Assembly (NCBI GenBank): GCA_023014485.1
Contig: JAJOZX010003311.1
Span: 460,349 to 524,348, forward strand
Origin: Bathynomus jamesi
Lineage: Eukaryota > Arthropoda > Malacostraca > Isopoda > Cirolanidae
DNA: 64,000 nucleotides
Reading direction: 5' to 3'
Below the pieces are notes generated by a model. It was given only the letters and a program-made list of their open reading frames with translations. It was not told where the DNA came from and made no database searches. Positions 1-10,280 of this stretch are shown here, one piece after another; position 1 is the first letter of the stretch; every line of letters starts with the position of its first letter. The position numbers were made by a program, and so were the translations under genes.

Positions 1-60
1 TTAAATTTCAAAAAATGTTTAATGTAAAATAATACTGTCATGCATTCTCAGTTTGTTTAT

Positions 61-113
61 ATATATATATATAGATATATATTATATATATACACACACA
101 CACAGTATATATC
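61..113. repeat. (TA)n/(CA)n microsatellite
   Basis: Alternating TA runs pass into a CA run. This compound TA/CA arrangement recurs throughout the window, often next to transposon ends. Confidence 0.9.
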
Positions 114-155
114 AAAGCTATTGACTTCTCCTTATGGAAACGGAGCTTACAGATG

Positions 156-338
156 AGAAGAAGGACCAACACAACAGCAAACATTTCCGTTTATGTTTGT
201 ATTTCAGACGTTTCGACAATCGAAAACTAAAACAGTTTTAAGGTTTATAATTCACTGATGATGGCAAAAGATTTGTCGAAACGTCTCGAGTACAAAAATA
301 GACGAAAATGTTTGCTGTTGTGTTGGTCCTTCTTTCCA
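156..338. repeat. Inverted repeat with hammerhead-like centre
   Basis: The left arm (156-217) and right arm (271-338) are imperfect reverse complements; both contain the words GGACCAACACAACAGCAAAC and GACGTTTCGAC in opposite senses. The space between them holds a CTGATGA box, a short stem and GAAAC. This resembles a terminal repeat of a Penelope-like element without any coding part. I see no target duplication, so the exact limits are uncertain. Confidence 0.6.
255..285 (+). ncRNA. Hammerhead-ribozyme-like motif
   Basis: CTGATGA (255-261) is followed by one extra T, a six-pair stem (263-268 with 272-277, one G-U pair) closed by a three-base loop, then GAAAC (278-282) and GTC. This is the order of conserved elements in a hammerhead core. 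The flanks do not pair well enough for stem I, so self-cleavage is doubtful for this copy. Confidence 0.35.
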
Positions 339-356
339 TATATATGGTACACACAC

Positions 357-735
357 ACCGTGCACGGAACAAGGAACCAAGGAACTCTTCTGGGAAAATT
401 AAATCCACTATAGTCCAAATAAGTAATAGTAAATGCCAAACACTATACTTTTTCCTTTTTCATGATGTTAGCCCGACGTGGGCAACGGGTCACTCTCAAA
501 GAGGCCCCAAAACTATAGCTTCCCTCACCAGCTATCCTGTCCCAAAGCTGGATCCTGTCTGCTTTGCAGATAGCTGGTGAGGTAAACTATATTTTTGGGG
601 CCTCTTTGCGAGTGACCCGTTGCTCACGTCAGGCTAACATAATGAAAAATCTGTAGTGTTTGCCATTTACCATTACTTATTCGTACTATAGTGGATTTAA
701 TTTTCCCAGAAGAGTTCCTTGTTCCATGCACGGTT
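357..735. repeat. Foldback repeat, family FB-A, copy 1
   Basis: Two arms of about 175 bp (357-535 and 568-735) are reverse complements around a 32-bp centre that reads TCCCAAAGCTGGATCCTGTC. The arms have drifted relative to each other. The same sequence occurs, much better preserved, at 51186-52482. The pieces that look like open frames here are by-products of the palindrome; I see no real coding signal. Confidence 0.75.
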
Positions 736-811
736 TGTGTATATCATCAAAAAACCTCAGGGGACCATTCTGAGTTCAATCTCATATATTATACGGTATA
801 ATATGTACAGT

Positions 812-1148
812 ATTGTAGACACCAATCTACAAGGGAAGTACTCCGTGGTGGATATTAGGCAAGAGACAGGAAGTGCTGGAACTCCCATTTCTCCTGTCAC
901 TGTCCTCCTTTGCTGATCTTTTTCCGTGTCTCATCTACCCTGTGAACAGTCCAGTATGCTCTCAAGCACACACTTTTCCCCCTGTTCCTTACTACACATA
1001 CATGCATCTTACACACTACATAACCTTTTTAAACTTTCTATTAAAAAAAGAAAAATAGCATCATTGAGCCTTGAAGTCCTTGTTTTTGGCTCTCCCTGTC
1101 TTATGTGGAAGGGTCACTTTTGCGGGCGCTCGCCCTTAGCCCCATCCT

Positions 1149-1151
<3 letters not shown>
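812..1151 (+). mobile_element. Internally deleted LINE E derivative
   Basis: The first 240 bp match the 5' end of the jockey-like LINE at 13650-16115, starting with TGTAGACACC and including GAACTCCCATTTCTCCTGTC. The last 70 bp match that LINE's 3' end (TTTTTGGCTCT, then GCGGGCGCTCGCCCTTAGCC), running straight into a (TA)n tract. The endonuclease and RT are missing. Two more elements of this design lie at 18904-19245 and 48142-48516, so it looks like a propagated non-autonomous form and not a one-off deletion. Confidence 0.7.
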
Positions 1152-1200
<49 letters not shown>

Positions 1201-1245
1201 TGTACATATATTATATAAATATATATATATAATATATTATGTCTA
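1150..1245. repeat. (TA)n microsatellite
   Basis: About 45 bp of pure TA repeat followed by degenerate TA-rich sequence. It separates the 3' end of a LINE E derivative from the truncated start of LINE B. Confidence 0.9.
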
Positions 1246-2541
1246 CAACAATATCCTAGATGCACTGGAAGGCAATGAGAACTACGATGTCATATACACG
1301 GATTTTGCTAAAGCTTTCCACAAATGTGATCACGGTATAATAGCACATAAAATTAAATATATGGGAATAACGGGCAAAGTGGGAAAATGGATCTAGAACT
1401 TCTTCGGAGAACGTCTACAGGTCGTCAAAATTCAAGGTATATCATCATCAGAATCGGAAGTACGCAGATCAGTACCACAAGGTACAGTACTGGCCCCATT
1501 CTTGTTCATTATCATGCTAACAGACATAGACAGCGGAGTAAACAGCAACAATATACTAACATCTTTTGCGGACGATACAAAGATCAGCAGAAAAATCAGC
1601 GATGCAAATGAAGTGGAGGCCTTGCAGAGGGACACGAACAAAATATACAAATGGTCAGAAGACAACAACATGTCATTCAACGCCGAGAAATTTCAACTCT
1701 TGAGATATGGTAGAAAAGAAGAACTTAAACAGACTGCATATTATGCTCCAGATAGACAGGAAATTCAGAGAAGCATGAAAGCGATCGATCTGGGAGTAAT
1801 AATGACCGATGATGCGAAGTTCGAAACACAAAATCAGATAGCGATAAATAAAGCAAAAAGAGTCGCGGGACAGGTACTAAAAATGTTCAAAAGAGGAACA
1901 GGACAGTAATGATTCACCTGCTAAAAACACTGATTATACCAAAACTTGAATACTGCTCAGTTTTGACGTCCCCATATAAAAAGGAAGAAACTAATAAACT
2001 AGAAGAAACTCAGAGACATTGCACAGCCAAGATTGATGGCTGCAAAGAGCTCAACTACTGGGAAAGATTATGTAAACTAAATCTGTACTCCTGGAAAGAA
2101 GCAAAGAGAGATACACCATAATCTACATATGGAAAATGATCGAAAAACTGGTACCAAACCTCAAACTAAACCCAATTACCATTCAAACAACACTGGAAAA
2201 TAGGAAAGGCAGGATGTGTAGTGTTCCCAAATTAAAGGCCCGACAAGGAACCTCCTCAATACTGAAGGAAAATAGCTTGGTTGTCTGGGGCCAAGACTTT
2301 TCAACCAGCTTCCAAAGGACCTCAGAAATGTTACAGGGGTCAAAGTTGAAGTCTTCAAGAGAAGACGATTCCTAGCTCAGGACGGTACCAGATGAGCCGG
2401 GTGTACCTGTCTATGCGCGGTGGAGAGTGCAAGAAAGCAACTCGCTCCTGCACCAAGCCAGACCAAGAGGCGGGGCCATCAGCTTGACCTTCGTGTGAAG
2501 AGACCAACGCATGGAACAGCAACGAGGTTAACGAGGTGTGT
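1236..2541 (+). pseudogene. LINE B reverse transcriptase, 5'-truncated copy
   Basis: Fragments in shifting frames read as a non-LTR retrotransposon reverse transcriptase: YTDFAKAFHKCDH (RT motif with the first catalytic Asp), VPQGTVLAPFLFII, and FADDTKIS, the catalytic palm motif. The thumb region follows, with LIIPKLEYCSVL and ELNYWERL. A stop after the motif GKVGKWI near 1396 and later shifts near 1909 and 2121 show that it is dead. The 5' part, including any endonuclease, is missing: the copy begins in a TA microsatellite. The 3' untranslated end (about 2376-2541) contains CATCAGCTTGACCTTCGTG and ends in GGTGTGTGTG. A second copy is at 31175-32404 on the other strand. The family looks CR1- or jockey-like; I cannot place it more exactly. 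Confidence 0.85.
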
Positions 2542-2549
2542 GTGTGTGT

Positions 2550-3966
2550 CAGTGGCGGCTTTACAGGGGAGGCATGGGAGGCTGTTCCTCCTCGGTTTCA
2601 ACAGGCTGTAAATATTTTTTTCAGAAATTGCAAAATTAAAAATTTTTAATATAATTTAAGTTAAAAATTTTAATTAGCAATGGAATCACCCTCCCCCCTT
2701 GAATAACTATAACCTTTAGCTATAATGGTCAAATTCAGCACGAGAAATCGAAAGGAAGAAGTATTCAGGAAAGCCTCCCTTCAGCTTCTTGGTTGTCATG
2801 GCAACGTACTGATGCCACGCTTATATTCTGCCCTGTCAAAAGGCATGAATTCGTGAAATGGAGGCCCAAAATCACAAATCCTCCGCGAGCTTTATCATGG
2901 CTAGCCAGTGGGCGGAGTTAAATAGCTGTTGCCTAGCAACCAGATCTTCGGAGTCAAAATTATTGATAAATACCACGTGAAATTGAATTTTTATTTAGTT
3001 ATATTTTGTTTACACGAACCTGTTACGTTGTCATTCAACTCTTTATAAGTGAATTTAGTGTTATTTATGTGTTTAGTGTACCCAACGTAGGTATGTCAGT
3101 GTTAACTTATTTGTACATTTTTAAAGGCTACGTTATGGTAGTGTTATGTTATTTGTAAGTTTTTGAAGGCAATATATCGGAGTTTATATTCTTTGTGTGA
3201 ACTTAACCCTTCAAAATGGAAGAAGTTACTGACATAATCGTTTCACTATTGGACATTTCTTTCGTTAGAAGAAGCGAAGAAAATAAAAGATACATTTTAA
3301 ATAAAGGTAGATCAACTCCAAACATATCTTGTGTTCAAATAAATAAGAGCAAAAACAGAAGTTTTAAATCTAATTGGTATGACAGATATAAGTGGCTGTG
3401 TGGAAGTTTGCAAAAAAACGGTTTGTTTTGCTGGTCTTGTCTTTTAGTTGGTGTGAAAAAAAATGTATGGAGTGACGAAGGGTTTCGTGATTGGAAGAAC
3501 TTGGCAAGGAGCTTGGAGAGACATTCCACTTCGAAAGAGCACATTCAAAGTGATATTTGTGTTAAACAGTTATCAACAGGCGTTCAGTATTTTTGAACAG
3601 CTAAATGAACAAGCGAAGAGATCGAAAAATGAGTACAATGCAAAAGCTATCGAATCAACCTTGCTGGTATGAAAACATCCTAAATAGGTTTGCTGCTGGA
3701 AAAGAAAGGAGAATTGATCTTCTTTTCAAGTAGAAGACGTAAGTAAAACCAATTGATGATTTTTCGTTTTATTTTCTGATATTTTAATAACTTTACTCCA
3801 TGTTGTTTAGTTAATTTATAATAATTTTGTACAGATTAAGCCATCTTAATTTAAGTAATTTATTTATGGGTATATGCCATATATAACTATCCTCGCACTA
3901 TGTAATAAAACATAGCAATAATTATTGGTGGGCCTCCCCACCCTCTCAGACCACGAGCCGCCACTG
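2550..3966 (+). mobile_element. hAT-type DNA transposon, internally deleted
   Basis: The ends are inverted repeats: left CAGTGGCGGCTTTACAGGGG, right (reverse complement) CAGTGGCGGCTCGTGGTCTG. The flanks are GTGTGTGT and GTGTGAGA, compatible with a decayed 8-bp duplication. It landed in the GT tail of LINE B, and sequence on both sides continues that tail. Only the zinc-finger start of a transposase remains (3216-3596); the catalytic core is deleted. Confidence 0.8.
3216..3596 (+). CDS. TTF-type zinc-finger protein fragment of a hAT transposase
   Basis: The 126-residue frame carries a TTF-type zinc-binding region: Cys62, Cys72, Cys75 and His103/His109 set in KWLCGS, LFCWSCLL, GFRDWKNL and the H-x5-H pair HSTSKEH. 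This arrangement is typical of the N-terminus of hAT transposases and their relatives (ZMYM-like proteins), where it is thought to bind DNA. The start ATG follows an AT-rich leader inside the element. After residue 115 the family-like sequence continues in another frame (3550-3670), so the stop at 3596 is probably a frameshift. No DDE/RNase H residues remain. At best it could make a DNA-binding fragment. Confidence 0.7.
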   Translation: MEEVTDIIVSLLDISFVRRSEENKRYILNKGRSTPNISCVQINKSKNRSFKSNWYDRYKWLCGSLQKNGLFCWSCLLVGVKKNVWSDEGFRDWKNLARSLERHSTSKEHIQSDICVKQLSTGVQYF

Positions 3967-4169
3967 GTGTGAGATATATATATATATATATATATATATA
4001 ACAAACTGATAGGCCTATTTTGAGACTCTAATGGAATAATACTAGAAAATAATGGAAAAAAGGCAAATTAGGCACTTTATGACGAAAAAAATACTTTTTC
4101 CTGTAAAGAGCCAAAATAGGCGAAAAAAGGCATTTATGGCCTTTTGCCTGAACATCCGGGCTGTAAATA
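3967..4169. other. TA tract and gene-free repeat-like sequence
   Basis: A (TA)n run (3972-4000) is followed by purine-rich sequence with repeated GGCAAA and GGCATT words. I cannot assign it. It abuts the truncated start of LINE C. Confidence 0.5.
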
Positions 4170-5056
4170 AATGAAGTGGCTTCGGAGTGGTTCCTCGTCA
4201 CCAGCGGGGTTCCGCAGGTTTCCGTTCTGGGTCCTTTACTTTTTATCATCTTTATTAACAATATTGACGTTGGGCTCCTAAGTACAATTTCTAAATTTGC
4301 ATACTGTATCACATTAGGAAATAGTTTAGGTAATGAGGATGACGTAAGAACGTTTTAAAATGCTTTTGATAGGTTGGGCGAATGGTCTGGGATTTGTCAG
4401 AGGCCATTCAACTTGAACAGATGTAGGGTAATGAATGCACATAGGTTACGAGAACCCGAAGACCGATTACTCTCTCTTGGGGAGGAACTTGATTGAGAGT
4501 GATCTAGAGAAAGACTTAGGAGTTTATATTAGTAATGATTTCAAACCGTCAAAGCACTGTGCTGAAATCGAAAATAGTGTCTTAAAAATACTAGGTTATA
4601 TTAAAAGAGAGTTCCAATTTAGAAACGAGGAAATTGTAATGTCCCTTTATAATTCACTAGTTAGACCTCAACTCAAGTATTGTGTGCGGGTCTCCGTCCC
4701 TTAGGAAGGATTTGGAAAGGGTACAAGCAAGGGTCACAAAAATGATCCTTTCAGTAAGACTGCAAAACTACCAGCGAAGATTAGAACGCTTAAATCTGTT
4801 TATCCAAGAGACCAGAACCAGAAGGTTGCGCGGTCTACTTATTCAAGTTTTCAAGATGCTCAATGGAATAGACAGGGTAGACCACAGGAAATTATTCTCA
4901 TTTTATACCAATCCAACAAGAAATAATGGTTTTAAATTGGAACTTAAAACATTTAGTACCTCCATCTGTGGTAATTCTTTCTCCTATAAAATAGTTAATA
5001 TCTGGAACCAACTTCCCTCGGAGGTTGTTTCAAGGCCAAAGTGTAAACATGTTTGA
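4170..5056 (+). pseudogene. LINE C reverse transcriptase, 5'-truncated copy
   Basis: The sequence starts inside the RT palm at VTSGVPQVSVLGPLLFIIF and continues INNIDVGLLSTISKFAY. The expected FADD catalytic motif is replaced by FAYC. Then come EKDLGVYISNDFKPSKH, SLYNSLVRPQLKYC, QARVTKMILSVR and the C-terminal pattern IWNQLPSEVVS. At least three frame changes (near 4358, 4440 and 4690) and the lost Asp pair make it a pseudogene. The layout and motif wording fit the CR1 group. About 120 bp of 3' untranslated sequence follow. A related, also 5'-truncated copy sits at 27890-28760. Confidence 0.85.
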
Positions 5057-5189
5057 AAAGAGGCTGGACAAAGTTCTGAATACACTCACGGTTTAAGGCT
5101 GTCATCACATATAATAGAATTTAAGAAAATAGTATTATGATATAACCCTAAGGGAGTCTGTTTTAACGCATCCTCCTACACTTAATTCC

Positions 5190-5270
5190 CCCCCCCCCCA
5201 CTTTAGACCGAAAGGTCTTTGAGGCTTCCTCTTGTCCTTGTAACTCCTTGTAACTCACTCTCTCTCTCTT

Positions 5271-5324
<54 letters not shown>
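5190..5324. repeat. Short repeat tail plus (CT)n, (TA)n and (CA)n
   Basis: A C9 run is followed by ACCGAAAGGTCTTTGAGGCT, which also occurs (reverse complement) at 8384-8412 next to an (AG)n tract. Both copies therefore end at a CT/AG microsatellite, like the 3' end of a SINE or LINE. A compound TA/CA tract completes the stretch. Confidence 0.65.
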
Positions 5325-5326
<2 letters not shown>

Positions 5327-5875
5327 GTGGTGTAGTGCTAAATAAAGAAGTGAGGGAACGCATTTTGAAAGTGTTACTCAGATGCGGGGGGGACAATGGC
5401 GAGCGCGGCGAGCCCATACAGCTGGGGGTCCGGGGGTACTGTAAGCCCCCCGGGAAATCTTTTGAAATCTGACCAATTTCAGGGATATTTTGAGGTCATA
5501 TGCACTGGATATTAGGATATATTCCAAGGTTGAAGATGCAGTATTTCCAGTGTCATTAGATATACGCCATCCAGTACGATCAATAAAAATAGCTAACAAC
5601 TGGAATGATTAACTAAAAAAAAGTTAACAACAGGTACGCCGTGGTGACTGTTTTACCAGATCTTTATAGGCTAGCATTGCCTCAGTCGAAGCTAAAAGAA
5701 ATGAAACAGTTAATGATTCTTTCTCATATTTCTTCTAGGGGTGGGAATTAAAATTTCATGACGTTAGAGATTTGTAAGTTTGGATTTATTTGAAATAGTG
5801 AGGGAACGCCGTTCCGTCTACTAAAAAAAGTAAGGGAACGCCGTTCCCACGCGTTCCCACAGCACTACACCACTG
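5325..5875. mobile_element. Non-autonomous hAT-type element
   Basis: Terminal inverted repeats begin CAGTGGTGTAGTGCTA on the left and CAGTGGTGTAGTGCTG on the right (reverse complement). Just inside both ends is the phrase TGAGGGAACGC or AAGGGAACGCC. There is no matching 8-bp duplication: the left flank is CA repeat, the right flank TA repeat, so microsatellite change may have erased it. No coding frame survives. Confidence 0.75.
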
Positions 5876-5880
5876 TATAT

Positions 5881-7491
5881 ATCGGGTGGCCACAAAAAAA
5901 CTTTACTTAATTCAAAGTTTAATAACTGCAACAATTCAAAACTTATGCGATTGAGCTTTGGCACACATTAACAGATGGTTATAATCTATAATTGCTGGAA
6001 TTTTCAAATATGTAGGTTCTATAGTTTTGTTACAGTGAACAATTTAAATGCATATGTCTAAAAATAGCATGCCGAAGAAAATGAATTTGAACTTAACAAA
6101 ATTTACTTAAACAAATGGTCAATGTGACCACCTCCCTGTTGGTAAACTGCCCTCAATCGCTTCTTCCCACGAGGAGATGCACTTTCGAACCTCATCTGAG
6201 GTGATATCCTCCCATGCTCTACTGATTTTCTCCTTAAGTTCATCTTCGGTGAATTTGTCTTTCTGGCTGCCGTAAACCTTCACCATGAGGGAATCCCATA
6301 CTGAATAGTCCATCGATTACAGTCGGGAGACTGAGGCGGCATTCATCCTTTTGATGAAATTAGGGGTCTCTTGCTCTAGATGATTTTGGGTCGCTCGGCT
6401 TGTATGGGCGGGTGCCCCATCTTGCTGGAAAATGTAGGCCTCTTCAGGATACAGCTGACGACAATCAGGAAGTAACCCATTATCTAACAGGTTGATGTAG
6501 CGCTCAGAGTAACCTTAGTTTCGTTTGTGGCAATAAAATGAATTCGTGTTTTCCCCTTCCATGAAATTCCCGCCGATACCATTACTTTTCTGCTGAATCG
6601 TGAGGTTCATGATAAAGCCTGGAGGGAGGAATGTCCTTTTTCCTTGAACCATAAACCCTGTCATTTTGCCTGTTTTTGGCCACCTCCAACGTGAAATCCT
6701 TTTCGTCTGTAAACACAACTTTTTGCACGTCTTCAGCTGAGTAGCGTTCATATAGGGATTTACAGCGGGTCTTTCTACGCTGTCTTACATTCTGATCACG
6801 CCGAGAAACTCGAATTCTCTTGTAGGCCTTCAATTTCAAACGTTTTACAATCCCTTGTACAGAGGAGCGAGAAATCCCAAGGTCGTACGCAATCTGTCTC
6901 TGGTAGCGATGAGTTCCTGGTGTATTCTCCTGGGATTGAATCAGTTCCTCCACGGCAGCCTTATTTTCTTCTGTTGAAACACTTTTGGGCCTGCCGCTGC
7001 CGGGTTTTCTAGCTGTTGATCCAGTATCCTTTATCTTTCTTATTAAGTTATAAACACTTTGACGAGTCCAGTTCTTTGCGGGGAATTCTCGGACAATCCT
7101 ATTTCCATTCCAACGTTTTTCTTGACACATGCTTCTATGATGGCTTTATCACTTTTACTTAACGTCATGCTGGCGGGGTTTTAGCGGAAAAAAAAAGAAA
7201 GCAAATTCACATTAGGTTTAGCCTACGCCAGCGCGCGTGTCATACTACGCTACATTAGGTTTAGCCCACGCTAGCGCACGTACGTGTCAGATGCACACCA
7301 GGCATGCTATTTTTAGACATATGCTTTTAAATTGTTCACTGTAACAAAACTATAGAACCTACATATTTGAAAATTCCAGCAATTATAGATTATATGCATC
7401 TGTTAATGTGTGCAAAATCTCAATCGCATAAGTTTTGAATTGTTGCAGTTATTAAACTTTCAATTAAGTAAAGTTTTTGTGGCCACCCGAT
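5881..7491 (-). mobile_element. Tc1/mariner-type transposon with long inverted repeats
   Basis: Left and right ends share about 190 bp of inverted repeat starting TCGGGTGGCCACAAAAA and including GTTCTATAGTTTTGTTACAG. The element lies between TA dinucleotides, the usual Tc1/mariner target. At 1.6 kb it is close to full length and contains one broken transposase gene. It starts five bases from the end of the hAT element at 5325-5875. Confidence 0.9.
6119..7130 (-). pseudogene. Tc1/mariner transposase, frameshifted
   Basis: Reading leftward from 7130: a paired helix-turn-helix region (NRIVREFPAKNWTRQSVYNL, then GSGRPKSVST, then IAYDLGISRSSVQGIVKRL), the first catalytic Asp in VVFTDEKDF, the second in IFQQDGAPAHTS, and a third in MDYSVWD. 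The second and third Asp are about 36-37 residues apart, close to the DD37D class. Frames shift near 6590, and again just before MDYSVWD where CPQSPDC is out of frame. Otherwise nearly all of the roughly 340-residue protein can be read. It would have cut and joined DNA at the element's own ends; this copy cannot make an intact enzyme. Confidence 0.85.
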
Positions 7492-8173
7492 ATATAGTTT
7501 AACAGGCTTTATCTTCAGCATATGGATTGTAATACAAAAAAAATGAGTATCAAGTGGAAATGAGGTTGAGTAAAAATGCTTTAAAAATGCATAAAATGTA
7601 ATAAAATGATAGGCAAATACGATAAAAAGTGTTTTTTTAATATAAAGAAAAATTAAAAATTAAATTTTAAAATTTGATTAGGTTGTAAAGTAAATTACAA
7701 GGAGAGAAAAATTCCTTCCTTTTTTCTACTATATATATATATATATAATGTGTGTGTGTGTGTGTGTGTGCGTGCACGCGCGCGGGCTCGCTCGCTCGCT
7801 CGCCCGCCCGCCTCATTAACACCATTTAAGTCGTATAAACTGAATAAATTTAAACTTTTTGAGTCCAAAATAAGGAAGCAGAAATTTCGAAGTTTTAATT
7901 GAAAAAAAAAGAAGTTAATTTAGGAGTAACAAATTTAATTTAATAACCAATTTATTCACGCTACACTAAAATCCAATAATTTTCAGTGATCACAGACACC
8001 CAACTTCTTCCCGCTACCCCACCTCGGCCCCATTGTTTCGTCTTTTCTACAAAGCGTAACATATATATATATATATATATATAGTTGGCTATATTATAAG
8101 AGTCGGATGTTGAATTGGGCGCTGTTTCCTATTCCGGTTTCAGTGCTTGCCAGAATAAGATTTTTCCAACATA

Positions 8174-8216
<43 letters not shown>

Positions 8217-8306
8217 AATTTTCATCTTTAATTGCTAACCTTTTGTGAGCGCCAAATGCAGACTCTGAAACTCGTGTGAACACGATGGGGGTAATTTCTT
8301 TCTATT

Positions 8307-8386
<80 letters not shown>

Positions 8387-8474
8387 TCAAAGCCCTTTCG
8401 GTCCACTCAGGGAGGTTCCTGTTATTAAACTAGTTAGTTTTCTAACTATTCTAGCAGTAGTAGAAAAGCATAAA
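7492..8474. other. Gene-free AT-rich stretch with microsatellites
   Basis: Contains (TA)n-(TG)n-(CG)n with GCTC and GCCC repeats (7729-7812), (TA)n at 8060-8082 and 8187-8212, and a pure (AG)n tract of about 75 bp at 8310-8383. After the last lies the repeat tail GCCTCAAAGCCCTTTCGGTC, shared with 5196-5225. I see no coding frame. Confidence 0.8.
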
Positions 8475-8835
8475 GGGTGACCGGTAATTTCACTGCCGGT
8501 GAATTCACTCCAGAAAATTGACTCCCGGTAATTTCACTTCCAGGTAATTTTAAATTTAGGTAGTTTAAATTTTAAAAATATTAGGTTAGGTTAGGTTAAG
8601 TAGATTAGATTAGATTAGGTAAAGTCAGGTTAGGTTTGCGTCAGGTTAGGTTAGGTTAGGTTGGTTTCATTTTAATGGTGATTATAGATTAATAAAACGA
8701 AAGAAAAGGTTGTAGCTTTGAGGCTTAAACCATTAAAACCTTTATATGAAAAACTAAAAAAGTGTATATCTCTTAATAAATTGGCATAGGGAGTGAATTT
8801 ACTGGGAGTGAATTTACCGGGAGAGTGAAATCTCC
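8475..8835. mobile_element. Inverted-repeat element with iterated end motif and TTAGG runs
   Basis: Both ends consist of repeated variants of CCGGTAAATTCACTCC: three at the left in one sense (GGTAATTTCACTGCC, GGTGAATTCACTCC, GGTAATTTCACTTCC) and three at the right in the opposite sense. The middle has several runs of the TTAGG unit (8581-8605 and 8641-8670). It is probably a non-autonomous DNA transposon whose iterated ends are protein-binding sites. No target duplication was identified, and I cannot name the superfamily. Confidence 0.55.
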
Positions 8836-9194
8836 TAGAACCAGCATTAGGCTCTCTTCCCCTTCTCCGCCCCCCTCTCCGCCCCCCTCTCCGCCAGAGG
8901 CTGGTACGGAAAAAGGTTGAAGAAAATACCTTGACCCTGGAAAAATAACCAAGGAAATTTTATGAGAAAGTGAAGACTATATAAGATAACTCTACAATTA
9001 CACCATGTACACACCACAGAGATCGTACACGAGATAGCACCGCTGTATAAACTAACCAATAACATAGTTGTGCCGATCGCACATCAACCACTTGGTATCG
9101 TTATAAAAACCTAAAACCTCGGCTTAGTTGGTTGGTTGGTGTCGTTTCATTAATAAAAATTTTCTACTATGGCATTTTCCATGAGCATCTAATT
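8836..9194. other. Gene-free spacer
   Basis: Three tandem C-rich words, CCCCCTCTCCG and variants (8850-8895), then ordinary sequence. Nothing recognisable. Confidence 0.6.
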
Positions 9195-9562
9195 CACTGC
9201 CCAACACTAATTTTGCTGATTTAATTCTAACACCTGTTTTTAGGTAACTTTGGTGTGCTGATTTAAAAAATCACCTTAGTTTTTGCCTATCACGTCAGGT
9301 TTTCGAGCAATCAAATACGGATATTTTGGAGATATCGCCTTTTGGCAGGGTTATGCCCAATTTTTTTTCTTTTCAAAAAATAAGTTTTTACATACTCAGA
9401 ATCAGCATGGAAAAGTAAACAATTGTGCAGGGAGTGAACTTTAATATACAATGGTAATATTGACACATAAAGTGATTAAAAGTGTTTAAATAAGCAAAAA
9501 ATGAATCCATATTAAAGCAAGCACGGGACCAGTTTTCTTAACATTGTCTTTTTCTTGTTTTC

Positions 9563-10029
9563 TTACTGTTCAGTGCTGATAAATTTTCTCTTATAGGACT
9601 TCCTAGAATGAGAGATGTCAAGATAATCTCTTTGCAGGCTCCAGCAGTAGTCAGCCATCATATGGGTATCCCATCTTCCTTGGTATCGTTCTTCCATCAC
9701 TTTGATATCTTGGTGGAACCTTTCACCTTGATCTTCACTAACATCACCAAGATTTTCTGGAAATTTATCCAGATGACTGTTGAGATAGTGAACTTTAATG
9801 CTCATGTTCAGCCCAACTGCTGAAAGTTTACAAGTAAATCCTTTACAAGATCTTTATAATTTTCAGACTTTTTGTTTCCTAGGAAGTTCTTAACTACTGC
9901 CACAAAAGCATTCCAAGCTCTTGCCTCCGTTTCGGTCATTGAGTTACTGAACTGCGGATCTTTCATCAGTTTTCTTATCTGGGGACCATCGAATATACCA
10001 GCTTTAAGCTTCTCATCACTAAGACCTGG
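9563..10029 (-). pseudogene. C-terminal part of the CACTG-element transposase-like protein
   Basis: Read on the minus strand from 10029: PGLSDEKLKAGIFDGPQIRK, then AWNAFVAVVKNFLGNKKSEN, a frameshift near 9806, and then NSHLDKFPENLGDVSEDQGE, RFHQDIKVMEERYQGRWD and MMADYCWSLQRD. These align residue for residue with 53960-54420 in copy A. The nine residues MAAVKRKRS that appear to begin this frame come from the inserted palindromic element and not from the original gene. The family is known as repeated uncharacterised proteins in arthropods and cnidarians; a transposase role is inferred from the surrounding ends. Confidence 0.8.
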
Positions 10030-10280
10030 GGATCTTTTCCGTTTGACTGCCGCCATTGAAACATAAGAGGTGAGTGCCCCCAGCCTTCTTTACTTAGCCT
10101 TATAAGGCTAACTAACGAAAATATCACGACCTAACCTAACCAATCGTTAGGTCAACTGTACGACCTTGACGATTGGTTAGGTTAGGTCGTAATATTTTTG
10201 TTAGTTAGCCTTATAAAGCTAACTAAAGAAGGCTGGAGTTTAATTATGTTTCAATGGCGGCAGTCAAACGGAAAAGATCC
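10030..10280. mobile_element. Palindromic mini-element, copy 1 (Merlin-like)
   Basis: Exact 8-bp target duplication AGACCTGG (10022-10029 and 10281-10288). The whole 251 bp fold as one palindrome: outer arms from GGATCTTTTCCGTTTGACTG to TTGAAACATAA, then the shared core from CCCCAGCC through CCTAACCTAACCAATCG to its mirror. It lies inside transposase-like coding sequence of the CACTG element. Confidence 0.85.

Noticed and set aside
873..1058. Recurrent frame beginning with a Leu-rich segment (LELPFLLSLSSLADLFPCLI) at 873, 15760, 18975 and 48194, resembling a signal peptide
   Set aside because: It starts at GTG, not ATG, lies in the 5' leader of LINE E, and is short. Its recurrence comes from the repeat itself.
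8581..8670. Interstitial telomere
   Set aside because: TTAGG units are few, interrupted and inside an inverted-repeat element; similar words occur in other mini-elements. Not a telomeric tract.
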